NCBI GenBank assembly: GCA_900552705.1
Contig: USAX01000001.1
Coordinates: 1 to 60,488 of the forward strand
Source of the DNA: an uncultured Collinsella sp.
GTDB lineage: Bacteria; Actinomycetota; Coriobacteriia; Coriobacteriales; Coriobacteriaceae
Reading direction: 5' to 3'
Length of the DNA: 60,488 nucleotides
The notes under the pieces were generated by a model that worked only from the letters and a program-made list of their open reading frames with translations, did not search any database and was not told the origin of the DNA. This document shows positions 60,362 through 60,488 of this stretch, one piece after another. A program made the translations under genes and the position numbers. Positions within the stretch are counted from its first letter, which is position 1. Each line of letters starts with the position of its first letter.

Positions 60362-60488
60362 TGTTAGCGCTACTGTAAAAACAACCATTTTGACCAACGC
60401 TCAACAACCAATCATGCCAACGCAATCCCGCCATTTGCGCCAACGCATTTTCACCATTTCCACCAACGCCGGGGCTTACGCTTCGATC
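60362..60488. mobile_element. Probable end of a second IS (IS21-like) inserted in the IS110 transposase; 23-bp tandem motif
   Basis: A lower-GC sequence starts with TGTTAGCGC at 60362. CCAACGC occurs at 60394, 60417, 60440 and 60463, exactly 23 bp apart, with CCATTT-like matches at a fixed offset (60384, 60431, 60454). Such regularly spaced repeats near an end beginning TGTTA fit the multiple transposase-binding sites of IS21-family termini. The element continues outside the window. Confidence 0.5.

Noticed and set aside
60394..60488. CRISPR array at the right edge
   Set aside because: The 23-bp period is constant, but only 7 bases plus a short second block are conserved and there is no repeat/spacer division; transposon-end binding sites fit better.

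Overview
The window comes from a high-GC Gram-positive anaerobe. The most likely source is the actinobacterial class Coriobacteriia, genus Collinsella or a close relative. This is inferred from the roughly 62% GC coding sequence, an energy-conserving group 4 [NiFe]-hydrogenase, PTS-linked glycosidases, HisKA_3/LuxR-type two-component systems, an Nramp-related Mg2+ transporter like those known from Eggerthella, and many intergenic palindromes. No 16S rRNA or tRNA gene was seen.

Layout. 1-3.95 kb: the distal part of an Ech/formate-hydrogenlyase-like hydrogenase operon. 3.95-4.5 kb: two inverted copies of an unusual nested-palindrome element. 4.5-9.8 kb: a two-component system divergent from an ABC-2 exporter with two permeases. 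10-13.4 kb: a MacB/FtsX-type ABC transporter bracketed by REP-like palindromes. 13.6-21.9 kb: a DUF362 ferredoxin, an alpha/beta hydrolase, a HlyIII protein, a CNNM/CorC protein, a stand-alone domain resembling the cyanophycin synthetase N-terminus, YtxH and PRC-barrel proteins, and a degenerate polysaccharide deacetylase. 22.2-25.3 kb: an MgtE-like and an Nramp-related transporter in one operon, probably Mg2+ uptake. 25.8-28.1 kb: an OatA-like acyltransferase. 28.3-30.2 kb: ribokinase and a nucleoside hydrolase carrying an in-frame stop. 30.4-36.4 kb: a LacI regulator and a sugar operon (isomerase, split transketolase, FGGY kinase). 36.6-39.3 kb: luxS, a DUF4867 gene, and an AAA ATPase flanked by a duplicated DUF4867 3' end. 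39.5-49.2 kb: a BglG-type antiterminator, a beta-glucoside PTS and four glycosidases (GH3, GH43, GH35, GH1). 49.4-53.4 kb: a three-gene sensory locus. 53.5-57.8 kb: a lipoprotein and a zinc-ribbon/SPFH membrane-stress-like cluster. 58-59.5 kb: a DUF1593 protein. 59.6-60.5 kb: the start of an IS110-family element whose transposase is cut by what looks like the end of a second IS.

Functionally the region couples sugar import and degradation (PTS, glycosidases, pentose or branched-sugar catabolism, nucleoside salvage) with fermentative H2 metabolism, Mg2+ homeostasis and envelope defence. The most unusual material lies between the genes: (i) the paired nested palindromes at 4.05-4.46 kb, whose outer stems differ in sequence but stay self-complementary; (ii) a dispersed REP-like family with a GGGGACAG/CTGTCCCC core at about ten sites; (iii) a 230-bp element with 32-bp terminal inverted repeats at 25.4 kb; (iv) a duplication scar around the AAA ATPase; and (v) the nested IS at the right edge. 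All family assignments are from reading the sequence by eye; no database search was run.
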